Assembly: GCA_036520615.1 (NCBI GenBank)
Contig: DATDJI010000059.1
Span: 1-64,000, forward strand
Length of the DNA stretch: 64,000 bases
Direction of reading: 5' to 3'
From: CAMCXE01 sp036520615
GTDB taxonomy: Bacteria; Pseudomonadota; Gammaproteobacteria; Pseudomonadales; Cellvibrionaceae
Shown in pieces: positions 55,930-64,000 of the stretch. The notes beneath the pieces are model-generated. The model had not been told where the DNA came from. It was given only the letters and a program-made list of their open reading frames with translations, and ran no database searches. The translations under genes and the position numbers were made by a program. Numbering within the stretch: the stretch's first letter is position 1; every line of letters begins with the position of its first letter.

Positions 55930-57114
55930 TTAACTTGCCAATAAACGGGCCGGATAATACTTACTCAGTCGCGCCTTGCGCTTACGCGCCCAAATAATCA
56001 CACCGGTTAGCGACATTACAGCTACCAACAGCCCCAACACCGAAACCATGACGCGCCCTGTGAAGCCCAAAATACGCCCGGAATGAAGCGGAAATTGCGC
56101 CTGCATGAAGATGTCGCCTGCGCTGCCTTCACCTGGGATTTGTTTTCCAAGGTAAGCGCCGGTGGCGCCGTCGAAATATATCCATGGGTTGCCCAAGCCG
56201 CCGTCGCCGTGACCCATGCCAGGGGCAAAAAATCCAACGCCGTAAATACCAAAAGGCGGTGAATAAAAAATAGCGCCTAGAGGACGGCTGATACCCTGTT
56301 GCAAAGCTTGGGTTTGCGCCAGTTGCACGATATTTTCCCTCGATATATTGGGCATCTGGGGGGTTGGGCTGGGCTTGGTGGTTTCAAATGGGGTGGGCGT
56401 GAGGGTGGAAAATACACTCACGAGCGGCCGCATGATCTCACTGCTTAAATTCATTGATACAGAGGTTACGGCCAGGATCAGCAATAGCGGCCAAATCCAT
56501 ATACCGCCGGAGCGATGTAGATCGAACGTGCATTTGTGCGAGCCCTGGTTGAGACGGAAACGAAAAGATTTACGCCATTGCTGCCAACTCGGAAAGGAAA
56601 TCCACAGGGCAATAAAACTGTCAATGCACCAAACGATCGCCAGTATACCCATGAAGATAACGCCTAATTGCACACCCCAGGCTTCAGGTATATGCATGCT
56701 GTAGTGCAATTTGTAGAGGAACGAGATTAAGTTGGGCCGCGCCAGCGATATTTGGCCCCATTGCCGCTGGCCTTTTATTTCAGCGGTTACCGGATCCAGC
56801 GCGACTTGGTTGTAGCCCAGTTGGGTGTCGGCAGTGCGCGCAACAACACTGCCCACCCAGTTATGGCCTGGCTCTATAACGAGAGGAAAAAACGTAACAA
56901 TTAATTCTGGGCGCTGTCGCTCTAATGCTTCGGCGAGCGCCAGGCTGTCTTGGGACACGCCGGGGGCGGTGGCGGCGAAGAGCTCGGGATTGAGCCACTC
57001 GTCAAGCTCATGATCCCAACTAATTAATGCTCCGGTTAGGCCGGAGATCGTGAGAAATAGGGCCAGGGTTAAGCCCAGGTAACGGTGGGCTAAAGCTAGT
57101 ATTGGGCGAGACAT
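55930..57114 (-). CDS. PepSY-associated membrane protein
   Basis: 394 residues. Four membrane spans (about 8-30, 150-175, 205-225, 355-378) with PepSY-like periplasmic parts. ALAHRYLGLTLALFLTISGLTGALISWDHELDEWLNP is the family start. Such proteins often pair with siderophore or heme receptors and are proposed ferric reductases, heme-binding through His (H10, H30, H127, H132). Its normal partner receptor is absent; only remnants lie on both sides. It is on the same strand as the intact receptor, 354 bases downstream. Confidence 0.88.
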   Translation of the reverse strand: MSRPILALAHRYLGLTLALFLTISGLTGALISWDHELDEWLNPELFAATAPGVSQDSLALAEALERQRPELIVTFFPLVIEPGHNWVGSVVARTADTQLGYNQVALDPVTAEIKGQRQWGQISLARPNLISFLYKLHYSMHIPEAWGVQLGVIFMGILAIVWCIDSFIALWISFPSWQQWRKSFRFRLNQGSHKCTFDLHRSGGIWIWPLLLILAVTSVSMNLSSEIMRPLVSVFSTLTPTPFETTKPSPTPQMPNISRENIVQLAQTQALQQGISRPLGAIFYSPPFGIYGVGFFAPGMGHGDGGLGNPWIYFDGATGAYLGKQIPGEGSAGDIFMQAQFPLHSGRILGFTGRVMVSVLGLLVAVMSLTGVIIWARKRKARLSKYYPARLLAS

Positions 57115-57153
57115 TTTTAAACCTTAAGCTGAAATTGACGAGCTGGGCACAGG

Positions 57154-57318
57154 CTAATAACTCATATCAAGCTGAAGCCTGCGGTACGCCCCGGCGGCAT
57201 AGTAGCCAACTTCGTACAGGCTGGTGAGGTACTTTTTATTGCTCCGATTGTTGATGTTAAGGCTAAGCTGGAGTGTGTCGGACACGGCCCAGCGGGTGAA
57301 CACATTGTCACGACGTAA
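57154..57318 (-). pseudogene. Remnant of a TonB-dependent siderophore receptor C-terminus
   Basis: An open frame of 54 codons between in-frame stops (upstream stop 57319-57321, end stop 57154-57156) with no start codon. It reads DNVFTRWAVSDTLQLSLNIN, then NNRSNKKYLTSLYEVGYY, then RRLQLDMSY at the end. This is the last two or three barrel strands of a siderophore-type receptor (FhuE/FpvA style: LSLNxNNLxxKKYxxSL ... GYYGxPR). It lies between the intact receptor and the PepSY gene, where the PepSY partner receptor would be expected. It is a different family branch from the intact receptor. Confidence 0.75.
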
Positions 57319-57468
57319 CTATGCTGGCGCTGGCGAATGCTAATACCTGACGAATCATCTATTTAGAGACTTAGTTTTGCCAGCGCAGGCTCTCGCCGCA
57401 CTCAATACCTTTGCCACCTATACGCAAAGAGGACAGACAAAAGGTGGGCGGGACGTATGAGCTAGCGC

Positions 57469-59556
57469 TTATAGTCGGTACGCCAAGCGCAGCTTAATGT
57501 TGCGGCCCGGTTCGTAGTCCATCAGGTACAACTCGCCAAAGCGCGGGTGAATACTGGTGCCGTTTTGCGAGCTTTGCGACGCGTAATACGCATCGAACAA
57601 ATTCTCCACGGCAAGGCTCAGATTGAATGCTTCAGTTGCCTGCCAATTCGCGGCTAGGCTGTGCAGACGGTAGCCGGGCTTGCGATTGTGCTCGGGGGCA
57701 TCGAGGGCTTTTCCGGCTGCAAGACTGTCGACCCACTGCCAGTTCCAGTTGAGATCCAGTCGATAGACTTCAAGCCGATAGTCGAGGTTGAGACTCAAGG
57801 AATCACCTTGCTCACGATCCAAACGGGCACGATCTAAATTCTCATAGGGGGCTTCGGCGGCTAGCTGGCTTTTCGCATGGCTGTATGTAAGCAGCACTTT
57901 AAGCGGGCCCTGGTTCAATCCCGCGTAAGCTTCATAACCCTGGCTTGCCATGCTGCCTATATTGTCCTTGCCGTAGAAGGTAGCGGTTTCGGCGTAATCG
58001 TAAATGTAGTGGTCGATGTCACTGCGGAACACGGTGAAGCCCCCACTGACTTGCTCTATGCCAAACAACGCAGATTGATAAGCAATGCTCCACTGTGTGT
58101 TATGTCCGCTCTCCGCCTCGATAGTAGGGTTAGCTTCATCCTCACTACCAGCACCTATAAATACCTCGCTCAATTCTGGCGCCTTGAAAATGCCGGTACT
58201 ACTGACGCGCGTGGTGAGGTGCTGGGTGGGGGAATATTCCACTGCCAGGGCCGGGCTTAGGGCATCGAACGCGCTATCGGTAACAGCACTGTCAAGTTTG
58301 GCTCTGTCGTAACGCAGACCGGGGATAAGCCGCCACTGCGTGCTAAAACTGATTTCGTCCTGAGCGTAAAGTGAATGCGTACGGCTGCGCTCGCCTCCCT
58401 CTTCACTGCCATCGCGGAGAAATTGAGTGGTGTATTGCACCTGTTCCAAGCCGTAGGTGAGCAGATGCATGTCGCTCGCTTCGCTTTTGGCTAACAGATT
58501 CAATCCCCGGTTATCGGCGTGCCCCGTATTTACGCTGGCCGCTGCGGGCCGCCAAACGGCCAAGCCGCGCTCATCGCGCCAGAATTCACTTTGGTTGTCG
58601 AACAGGTTGATCTGTAAATCTAGCCAGCTGCCTGGTTCCCAGTTGTAGTTAAGTGTCGTCGTGGCGCGATTGAATTCGGTGGGAAACACCAAGGGTATGC
58701 CTAGGTTTTGTTGGATTTTACGGCCGGTCGCAAGTCCCATGTCCGGGCGCGAGGCATAGTCGCCCCTATCTTCGTAACGCTCATGGCCAATTTTAAGGCG
58801 TTGATTAGGGCTAATTTGCCAGCCAAGTTTGCCCAGCACATCGGTAAGATCGCCGTCGATGCCCTCTACCCTGCCTTGGGTCTCGGGCACCGCCTGGTTA
58901 TTTTCATCTAATAACCTGCCGCCACCCACGTCAAAGTTGCCTCGTTTTACGCCGTTGGCATAGAGCAATAAATCAAAGCTTTGACCAAATTGGCCATAGG
59001 TCGTGGCCGCTAGGCTATCTTGGCGATTTTGGGCGTAGGCAGCTTGCAACATGCCGCCCCACTGCTGACCTGGTTTTAACAGTTCGCGGGCATCTTTAGT
59101 GTAAAACCGCGCCGCGCCGCCTAAGCCGCCGTCCAACACCGAATTGCTGCCTACAGCAAGATCAGCACTTTTGAGAATATCGGCGTGAATTTGCAAGTTG
59201 CCCATGTGGTGGAACATATAGGTATTTTGCACGGCCCCATCAATGGTTACGCGCAGGTCTTTGTCATCCATACCGCGAATGGTAATGCGTTGGTTGAGAC
59301 TATGGGCGCCGCCTACATCGACACCGGGTAAGTCGCGCAGCAGATCGCTGACATGGTCCGCCTGGCGCAAGCTAAGCGCTGTATCACTTACCGGCATTGC
59401 CGTACTGGTAACTTGCGTCGCCCAAACGGTAACGGTTTCGATCTGCTGCTCTGAGGCAGGCTGAACAGGTGATTGAGCCTGGGCAAAGGCAGGAGCAAAT
59501 AAGCCTGCGGTAATAACACCACATAAGCCTGTGGCAATAACACGACGGTACAACAT
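57469..59556 (-). CDS. TonB-dependent outer-membrane receptor
   Basis: 695 residues. Signal peptide (ATGLCGVITAGLFAPAFAQA). TonB box ETVTVWA at 40-46. The plug (about 50-160) has LSDLLRDLPGVDV-like LLRDLPGVDVGGAHSLNQRITIRGMDDKDLRV. The barrel follows and ends in YRL. Plug features resemble the heme/hemoglobin or catechol receptor branch; ligand not certain. The upstream MFS gene is 17 bases away, so the two form an operon downstream of the Fur box. A catecholate siderophore is the likely substrate by context. Confidence 0.92.
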   Translation of the reverse strand: MLYRRVIATGLCGVITAGLFAPAFAQAQSPVQPASEQQIETVTVWATQVTSTAMPVSDTALSLRQADHVSDLLRDLPGVDVGGAHSLNQRITIRGMDDKDLRVTIDGAVQNTYMFHHMGNLQIHADILKSADLAVGSNSVLDGGLGGAARFYTKDARELLKPGQQWGGMLQAAYAQNRQDSLAATTYGQFGQSFDLLLYANGVKRGNFDVGGGRLLDENNQAVPETQGRVEGIDGDLTDVLGKLGWQISPNQRLKIGHERYEDRGDYASRPDMGLATGRKIQQNLGIPLVFPTEFNRATTTLNYNWEPGSWLDLQINLFDNQSEFWRDERGLAVWRPAAASVNTGHADNRGLNLLAKSEASDMHLLTYGLEQVQYTTQFLRDGSEEGGERSRTHSLYAQDEISFSTQWRLIPGLRYDRAKLDSAVTDSAFDALSPALAVEYSPTQHLTTRVSSTGIFKAPELSEVFIGAGSEDEANPTIEAESGHNTQWSIAYQSALFGIEQVSGGFTVFRSDIDHYIYDYAETATFYGKDNIGSMASQGYEAYAGLNQGPLKVLLTYSHAKSQLAAEAPYENLDRARLDREQGDSLSLNLDYRLEVYRLDLNWNWQWVDSLAAGKALDAPEHNRKPGYRLHSLAANWQATEAFNLSLAVENLFDAYYASQSSQNGTSIHPRFGELYLMDYEPGRNIKLRLAYRL

Positions 59557-59573
59557 GGTAATTCCCTAATTAA

Positions 59574-60860
59574 CTAAGGTTGAAGAAAGCGGGGTTCGTG
59601 GGAGTTTTGCAAAGGGCGCTGAAAATACAGGGCCGCGACCATAGCGGTAAGAGATAAACACACCAGCCAAACCATGGCCCAAGGCTCAAAATCGAGCCTG
59701 GCCGCTTGAGTTTGCGCACTGGGGGGCAAAAGCCAAAACACTGCAGAGGCGATGATCGCCCCCGCCGCAGCCGCGCCGTCTTGAACGGCGTGTTCCAGGC
59801 TTAAATAAGCGCCGCGCTGGTAGGGCTGCGGCAGCTCTGAGGTGTACGCAGTTAAGCTCAGCTGACGACAGGCATTGGCCGCCATGAAGGCACAAAAACA
59901 CAGCGCCAGTAGTGCCGGGGACGGTAGCGGCCCCAGGCCTGCGCCAGGCATCATCAACGGCAACAGGCCACATAGGCTTAAAACCAATGCGCCGTTGAAG
60001 GCGATGTGCGGGGATTTTGCGTCGCACCAGCGCCCCCAGCCCTTCAGTGCAAAAAACGTGGCCAAGCCGCCTAGCAGATAAAGCGGGGCTAGATGGTCTC
60101 GATGCCAAGCTAAATTGCTCAGGAAAAAAGCACTAAAACTCGGCACGATTAAAAAACAGGCCAATGTATTACTGCCCTGAGCGAGCAGTGCTCTGCGCAA
60201 AAGCGGCTGCTGGCACAAGGCAATCAGCTGGGGCACTAGTTTGGCGCCGCTGCTCGCGGCATGAGGTGCCGCAGGTGAGATCGCTATCAGCCAATACCCT
60301 AAACCACACCAAACCCCCTGCGCGAGCGCCAAACTCACGATGAAGTAGCGCCAACCTATGAGCTGCGCGCCCCAGAGTCCAAGGGGAATTCCCAACACCA
60401 TTGCAAGGGTAAACCCCAGCATTACCGTGCCTATGACGCGCCCACGGTGGGACGGCGCAGTTTGGTCGATGATTGCAGCTAGCAGTAACGCAGCCGCCGG
60501 AGCGGACACCAAACCCTGTACAAAACGCACGCCCACCAGTTGGCCCAAGTGCGTGACGATCCCTTGCAACAAAGCCAAAACCGAGAGCAGTAGCAGGGCT
60601 GCCATCAGCGCATGTTTGCGTGGCCATTGATCCAACCGCGCCACACAGGCAAGCCCGCCGACAAAAGCGCCGAAGCTATATGCACCGCTTAACCAACCCA
60701 AGTGCCCGGCAGCAAAGCCCATGCTATGGGCCACATCCGGCCCCAGCGGCAGCAGCAGGACAAAATCCAGCGCTAGGAACGCCTGCACGCCGCAATACCA
60801 ACTGACATAACGCGGCTGCGCGGCAGGATCAATTAAAACCTTTGGGTTCATGGCACTCAC
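59574..60860 (-). CDS. MFS transporter, probably siderophore export
   Basis: 428 residues, about 12 membrane spans. ALLLPLGPDVAHSMGF-like start, GAYSFGAFVGGLACVARLDQW and GRVIGTVMLGFTLAMVLGIPLG are MFS motifs. Start GTG at 60860 or ATG at 60851; neither has a clear ribosome binding site. It is divergent from the DHB genes across a Fur box and co-transcribed with the receptor, so a siderophore or precursor exporter is likely. It is not close to EntS in sequence as far as I can see. Confidence 0.82.
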   Translation of the reverse strand: MSAMNPKVLIDPAAQPRYVSWYCGVQAFLALDFVLLLPLGPDVAHSMGFAAGHLGWLSGAYSFGAFVGGLACVARLDQWPRKHALMAALLLLSVLALLQGIVTHLGQLVGVRFVQGLVSAPAAALLLAAIIDQTAPSHRGRVIGTVMLGFTLAMVLGIPLGLWGAQLIGWRYFIVSLALAQGVWCGLGYWLIAISPAAPHAASSGAKLVPQLIALCQQPLLRRALLAQGSNTLACFLIVPSFSAFFLSNLAWHRDHLAPLYLLGGLATFFALKGWGRWCDAKSPHIAFNGALVLSLCGLLPLMMPGAGLGPLPSPALLALCFCAFMAANACRQLSLTAYTSELPQPYQRGAYLSLEHAVQDGAAAAGAIIASAVFWLLPPSAQTQAARLDFEPWAMVWLVCLSLTAMVAALYFQRPLQNSHEPRFLQP

Positions 60861-60887
60861 TTAACTTATGAATATTTATTGAATCTT

Positions 60888-60906
60888 ATTGATAATCATT
60901 ATCATT
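60888..60906. promoter_or_regulatory. Fur box
   Basis: ATTGATAATCATTATCATT, close to the 19-base consensus GATAATGATAATCATTATC and its overlapping dimer form. It lies between divergent genes (MFS at 60860 and isochorismate synthase at 61013), so it should repress both in iron-replete cells. Confidence 0.9.
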
Positions 60907-61012
60907 TAGTTTAGCGTTTAAAAGCAAGAGGGCACTTCGGTATATTTTTAAGCCCAGTCTGTCCACAAATTTCCTTTAACCCAGCGCCGATTGGCGCCTA
61001 GCGAGGTGTTTA

Positions 61013-62272
61013 ATGAACGCCCCCTTCTCTACTCACGATCAAGCGCCCAGAATTTCTTTACAGGCCTCTTCCGTACATCAGCTGTGTTCGCAGTGGCAGC
61101 GCGGCGATAGCCTGTATATCTCCCCCAATATTTCGCTGTTGGGCCAAGGCTGCTTAGCCCGCCAAGCCCTGAACGAGGCGGCGCCGCGTGCTCAAGAGCG
61201 ACTGCTGCGTCTGGCCTGTCAACAGGGATTACCGCCGTTACTGCTAGGGCTGATTGGCTTTGATGCGGACCTGTACCAGTTATGGGTGCCGCAACAGCTC
61301 AGCTCGGGTTCGGGTAGTGATGGCTCATGGCCAAGCTCTGCACCTGCCACTGCAAGTGCAGTTGCACCAGATTTGGCCCATTTACAGCCGGGCCCGGAGG
61401 CTTACCGTGCGAGTGTTTTGCGCGCCGTGCAGGTGATGGCGAGCGGCCAGTTCGACAAGGTGGTATTAGCGCGCAGTCTGCGGTTACAGCGGCGCGTGGA
61501 TTTAAAAACTCTGCTGTGTGCGGCGCTCAGCCGCAATGCACTGGGATACAGCTTTATTATGAATCCGCCGAACGAAAGCGGTGCTCTGGTCGGTGCTAGC
61601 CCGGAGTTATTACTGCGCAAAACCGGCAACCGGGTCACGAGCCATCCGCTCGCCGGGTCCGTGCCGCGCAGTGTGGATCGCCAGGAAGACCAGCGCCGCG
61701 CCGCAGCGTTGCTGCAGGGCGCCAAAGAGCGCCGGGAACATGCGTTAGTGGTTGAGGCAGTCGCCGACAGCCTGGCGCCCTATTGCAGTCATTTGGACGT
61801 ACCGACAAACCCGAGCTTGGTGAACACAAGCACTCTTTGGCATCTGGGTACTGAGGTGCGCGGTCGGCTTAAACACCCCTCTACCAGCAGCTTGGAACTC
61901 GCGCTAGCTTTGCACCCTACTCCTGCTATTTGCGGCTTCCCACGTGCGCAGGCGCTGCGATTTATTCATCAACACGAAGGCTTTGACCGCGCTTATTACG
62001 GCGGTCTGTTGGGTTACTGCGGCAACCCCACTGCGGGGCTAAGCCCGCACAGCGAGGCACTGTCAGATGGTGAATGGGCGTTGGCCATCCGCTGCGCATG
62101 GGTGCAAAAAGATGCGGTGACTCTCTACGCGGGCGCAGGCCTCGTGCCCGGTTCCAACCCAGAGGCAGAATTAGCGGAAACCTGCGCGAAGCTTGCCACG
62201 CTACTCGATGCCATGGGTGTGAGCCTAGACGTGGCGGAACTCGAAGCCGCCTGTGCGGAGGCCATTCTGTGA
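61013..62272 (+). CDS. entC: Isochorismate synthase
   Basis: 419 residues of the chorismate-binding fold. Motifs: GQFDKVVLARSL, GYSFIMNPPNES, GASPELLLRK, LAGSVPRS, LHPTPAICGFPR and AGAGLVPGSNPEAELAET with the Mg-binding Glu residues. It converts chorismate to isochorismate, first step of 2,3-dihydroxybenzoate synthesis. AGGTG lies six bases before the ATG. The stop overlaps the next gene by four bases. entC is used for the function; dhbC is the equivalent name elsewhere. Confidence 0.95.
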   Translation: MNAPFSTHDQAPRISLQASSVHQLCSQWQRGDSLYISPNISLLGQGCLARQALNEAAPRAQERLLRLACQQGLPPLLLGLIGFDADLYQLWVPQQLSSGSGSDGSWPSSAPATASAVAPDLAHLQPGPEAYRASVLRAVQVMASGQFDKVVLARSLRLQRRVDLKTLLCAALSRNALGYSFIMNPPNESGALVGASPELLLRKTGNRVTSHPLAGSVPRSVDRQEDQRRAAALLQGAKERREHALVVEAVADSLAPYCSHLDVPTNPSLVNTSTLWHLGTEVRGRLKHPSTSSLELALALHPTPAICGFPRAQALRFIHQHEGFDRAYYGGLLGYCGNPTAGLSPHSEALSDGEWALAIRCAWVQKDAVTLYAGAGLVPGSNPEAELAETCAKLATLLDAMGVSLDVAELEAACAEAIL

Positions 62273-63906
62273 ATTCTCTCGCACCAAAACTGCCGTCGTT
62301 TTTTGCCCCTATACAACCCTGGCCCCCAGCGCTCGCCAAACGCTATCGCGCTGAAGGCTATTGGCTGGATGTAACACTGCCGCACTGGTTTAGCCAGTGT
62401 TGTGCCAACCACTGCGACGCTTATGCGCTTATCGACGAACAGGGCGCAATGACCTACGGTGAGGCGCTGCTTAAGGTGCAGCTGCTTGCGGCGAAGCTGC
62501 GCCTGCTGGGCATTCAACCGGGCGAAATTGTAGTGCTGCAACAGGGCAATCATCGAGGCCTACCGCTGGGGCTAATGGCCTGCCTATGGGCAGGTTTGGT
62601 GCCGCTACTAGCGCTGCCGGGGCAAGGTAGCCTTGAGATGAACAGCTGGATTGGGCAAACCGGTGCGCGCGTGTATTGGGGCGATGGGCTCGCGCCTGCC
62701 ATTTCATTACCTGCCGATGGCTTGTTATTGGGGAATGAACACTGCCCGCTCCTTAACCTAACTGCGGCGCCGATGCAGGAACCTGAACCACAAGACCCGG
62801 ATGCGCTCGCGCTGTTATTGGTCAGCGGTGGCTCGACCGGCACACCCAAACTCATCCCCCGCAGCCACAACGATTATCTCTGCTGCGTACGTTTGAGCAG
62901 CGAGCGTTGCGCTATTCAATCCGCGCACCGCTACCTCTGCTTGCTACCGGCCGGGCATAACTTTGCACTTTCATCGCCGGGGATTTTAGGGTTTTGGCAC
63001 GCAGGCGCCTGCGTCGTACTAAGCCAAGCGCTGATGCCAACAGACCAGTTAGCGCAGATTCAACACTACGGCATTACTCACAGCGCTTTGGTGCCGGCCC
63101 AGGTACTGCGTTGGCTGGCGTCGGTAGCTCGGGCACCGCAGTTAAAAGCGAAGGTGCATGGCCTAAAGCTGCAAATAGGCGGCGCACCGCTGGATGCGTT
63201 TACCGCCCAGGCCATCGAAGAGCAGTTAGGCGTTCAACTACAACAGGTGTTTGGCATGGCCGAAGGCTTACTGCACTACACCGATCCCGACGACAGCCTT
63301 GAACTGCGCACCAGTACCCAAGGGCGCCCACTTTGCGCCGCTGATGAAATCCGCCTGTTAGGCCTGGATGGATGTGAAGTAGCACCGGGTGAAGCTGGCG
63401 AGCTGTGTACACAAGGGCCCTACACGCTGCGGGCTTATTACCCGAACCGACACAATCCAGCTGCTGATTTACGTGCCCGGTCGAGTTTTACCGCCGATGG
63501 CTGGTATCGCAGCGGAGATTGGGTGCGCCAGCTTCCCAGTGGGCATATCCAAGTGTTGGGCCGCTTAAAAGACCAGATTAATCGCGGTGGCGAAAAGATC
63601 GACTGCAGCGAAGTCGAGGGTTTATTGCGCAGTCATCCGGCCGTATTGGATGCCGCTTTGGTGGGGCTTGCCGACCCCTATTTGGGCGAGGTGGCCTGTG
63701 CCTGCATTAGCCTTAAAGAACCGCTCTCACCACTGACAAGCCTCGTCGATTACTTAGTTAGCTTAGGCCTTGCGCATTACAAAATTCCCGCTCGCTGGCT
63801 CAGCTTCGAGCGCTTACCGCTTACCGCCGTGGGCAAGGTAGACAAAAACGCCTTGCGCCGCGAGCTTCCTCCCACCTTAACCGCCAGTACCACGGCGTAC
63901 ATTTAA
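62269..63906 (+). CDS. entE: 2,3-dihydroxybenzoate-AMP ligase
   Basis: 545 residues from GTG at 62269, which overlaps the entC TGA (GTGA). The frame is open further back to 62074, but that part lies inside entC and is not used. ANL-family motifs: P-loop LLVSGGSTGTPKLIPRSH, QVFGMAEGLLHYT, WYRSGDWV, GRLKDQINRGGEKI and the C-terminal lysine in VGKVDKNALRR. AEGLLHYT with the QVFGMAEGL context matches the DHB-activating EntE/DhbE type. It activates DHB for loading on an aryl-carrier protein. Length suits the family (EntE 536). Confidence 0.95.
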   Translation: MNSLAPKLPSFFAPIQPWPPALAKRYRAEGYWLDVTLPHWFSQCCANHCDAYALIDEQGAMTYGEALLKVQLLAAKLRLLGIQPGEIVVLQQGNHRGLPLGLMACLWAGLVPLLALPGQGSLEMNSWIGQTGARVYWGDGLAPAISLPADGLLLGNEHCPLLNLTAAPMQEPEPQDPDALALLLVSGGSTGTPKLIPRSHNDYLCCVRLSSERCAIQSAHRYLCLLPAGHNFALSSPGILGFWHAGACVVLSQALMPTDQLAQIQHYGITHSALVPAQVLRWLASVARAPQLKAKVHGLKLQIGGAPLDAFTAQAIEEQLGVQLQQVFGMAEGLLHYTDPDDSLELRTSTQGRPLCAADEIRLLGLDGCEVAPGEAGELCTQGPYTLRAYYPNRHNPAADLRARSSFTADGWYRSGDWVRQLPSGHIQVLGRLKDQINRGGEKIDCSEVEGLLRSHPAVLDAALVGLADPYLGEVACACISLKEPLSPLTSLVDYLVSLGLAHYKIPARWLSFERLPLTAVGKVDKNALRRELPPTLTASTTAYI

Positions 63907-63918
63907 CGGAACATCCCT

Positions 63919-64000
63919 ATGACTATCCCTAGAATTGCCAGTTACCCGATGCCCGACGGCAACAGTATTGAGCCTGCGCGCAGCCAATGGCAGCTGGCTT
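63919..64000 (+). CDS. entB: Isochorismatase, N-terminal fragment (cut by window end)
   Basis: ATG at 63919, 12 bases after the entE stop. The 27 visible residues read MTIPRIASYPMPDGNS and onward through SQWQL. They match the start of EntB/DhbB isochorismatases (AIPKIxxYxMP...W). Operon position after entC and entE supports it. Whether it has a C-terminal aryl-carrier domain lies outside the window. Confidence 0.82.
   Translation, partial: MTIPRIASYPMPDGNSIEPARSQWQLA

Noticed and set aside
62074..62268. Upstream extension of the entE frame
   Set aside because: It lies wholly inside entC in another frame; the GTG at 62269 overlapping the entC stop gives the normal EntE N-terminus.

Overview
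The window looks like a chromosomal segment of a free-living, polysaccharide-degrading gammaproteobacterium, most likely in or near Cellvibrionaceae (Cellvibrio, Teredinibacter or Saccharophagus type). The pointers are a long poly-serine linker in a secreted lipoprotein, a lipoprotein GH3 beta-glucosidase divergent from an AmpG-like transporter, and gene orders shared with Pseudomonas (psd-rhdA, rsgA-orn, damX-gltB-gltD-hemE, rpoN-ptsN-rapZ-ptsO-mgtE-darP). This placement is inference from content; no rRNA or tRNA gene was seen.

Layout. 1-3.8 kb: the 3' end of an IS5-type transposase, then an arsenate-resistance operon on the minus strand (arsR, dual-specificity phosphatase, ArsJ-associated GAPDH, arsJ) with a promoter/operator that can be read in the sequence. 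4-6.4 kb: a surface lipoprotein with poly-serine, leucine-rich repeats and a metzincin protease site. 6.6-14.3 kb: a dense cluster of small envelope and general-stress families (PNPOx-like, DUF3309, OmpA, DUF4398, BON, CsbD, glycine zipper, an orphan PAS histidine kinase, DUF883/YqjD, YqjE, PRC barrel). 14.5-20 kb: an unknown exported protein, the AmpG-like transporter and the GH3 enzyme. 20.3-25.5 kb: rpoN with the nitrogen PTS (ptsN, rapZ, ptsO), mgtE and darP; hpf is absent from its usual place.

26.5-33.5 kb: an AT-rich stretch with an orphan secreted protein, then a possible signalling module: a FecR-TPR-outer-membrane-barrel fusion, a CHASE2 adenylate cyclase and a divergent Crp-family regulator. 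33.5-38 kb: two unknown genes and psd, rhdA, rsgA, orn. 38.2-43 kb: the spoVR/ycgB, yeaH and prkA/yeaG stress trio. 43.4-55.3 kb: galE, a catalytically degenerate HD-GYP protein, hemE, gltD, gltB and a DamX-like SPOR/ATPase protein.

55.3-64 kb: an iron locus. On the minus strand are an MFS transporter, a TonB-dependent receptor, a PepSY membrane protein and two decayed C-terminal remnants of other TonB receptors. On the plus strand, behind a near-perfect Fur box, is a 2,3-dihydroxybenzoate pathway (isochorismate synthase, DHB-AMP ligase, start of the isochorismatase) that runs off the window end. The most interesting items are the FecR-barrel/cyclase/Crp module, the phosphatase inside the arsJ operon, the degenerate HD-GYP protein, and the receptor graveyard in the siderophore locus.
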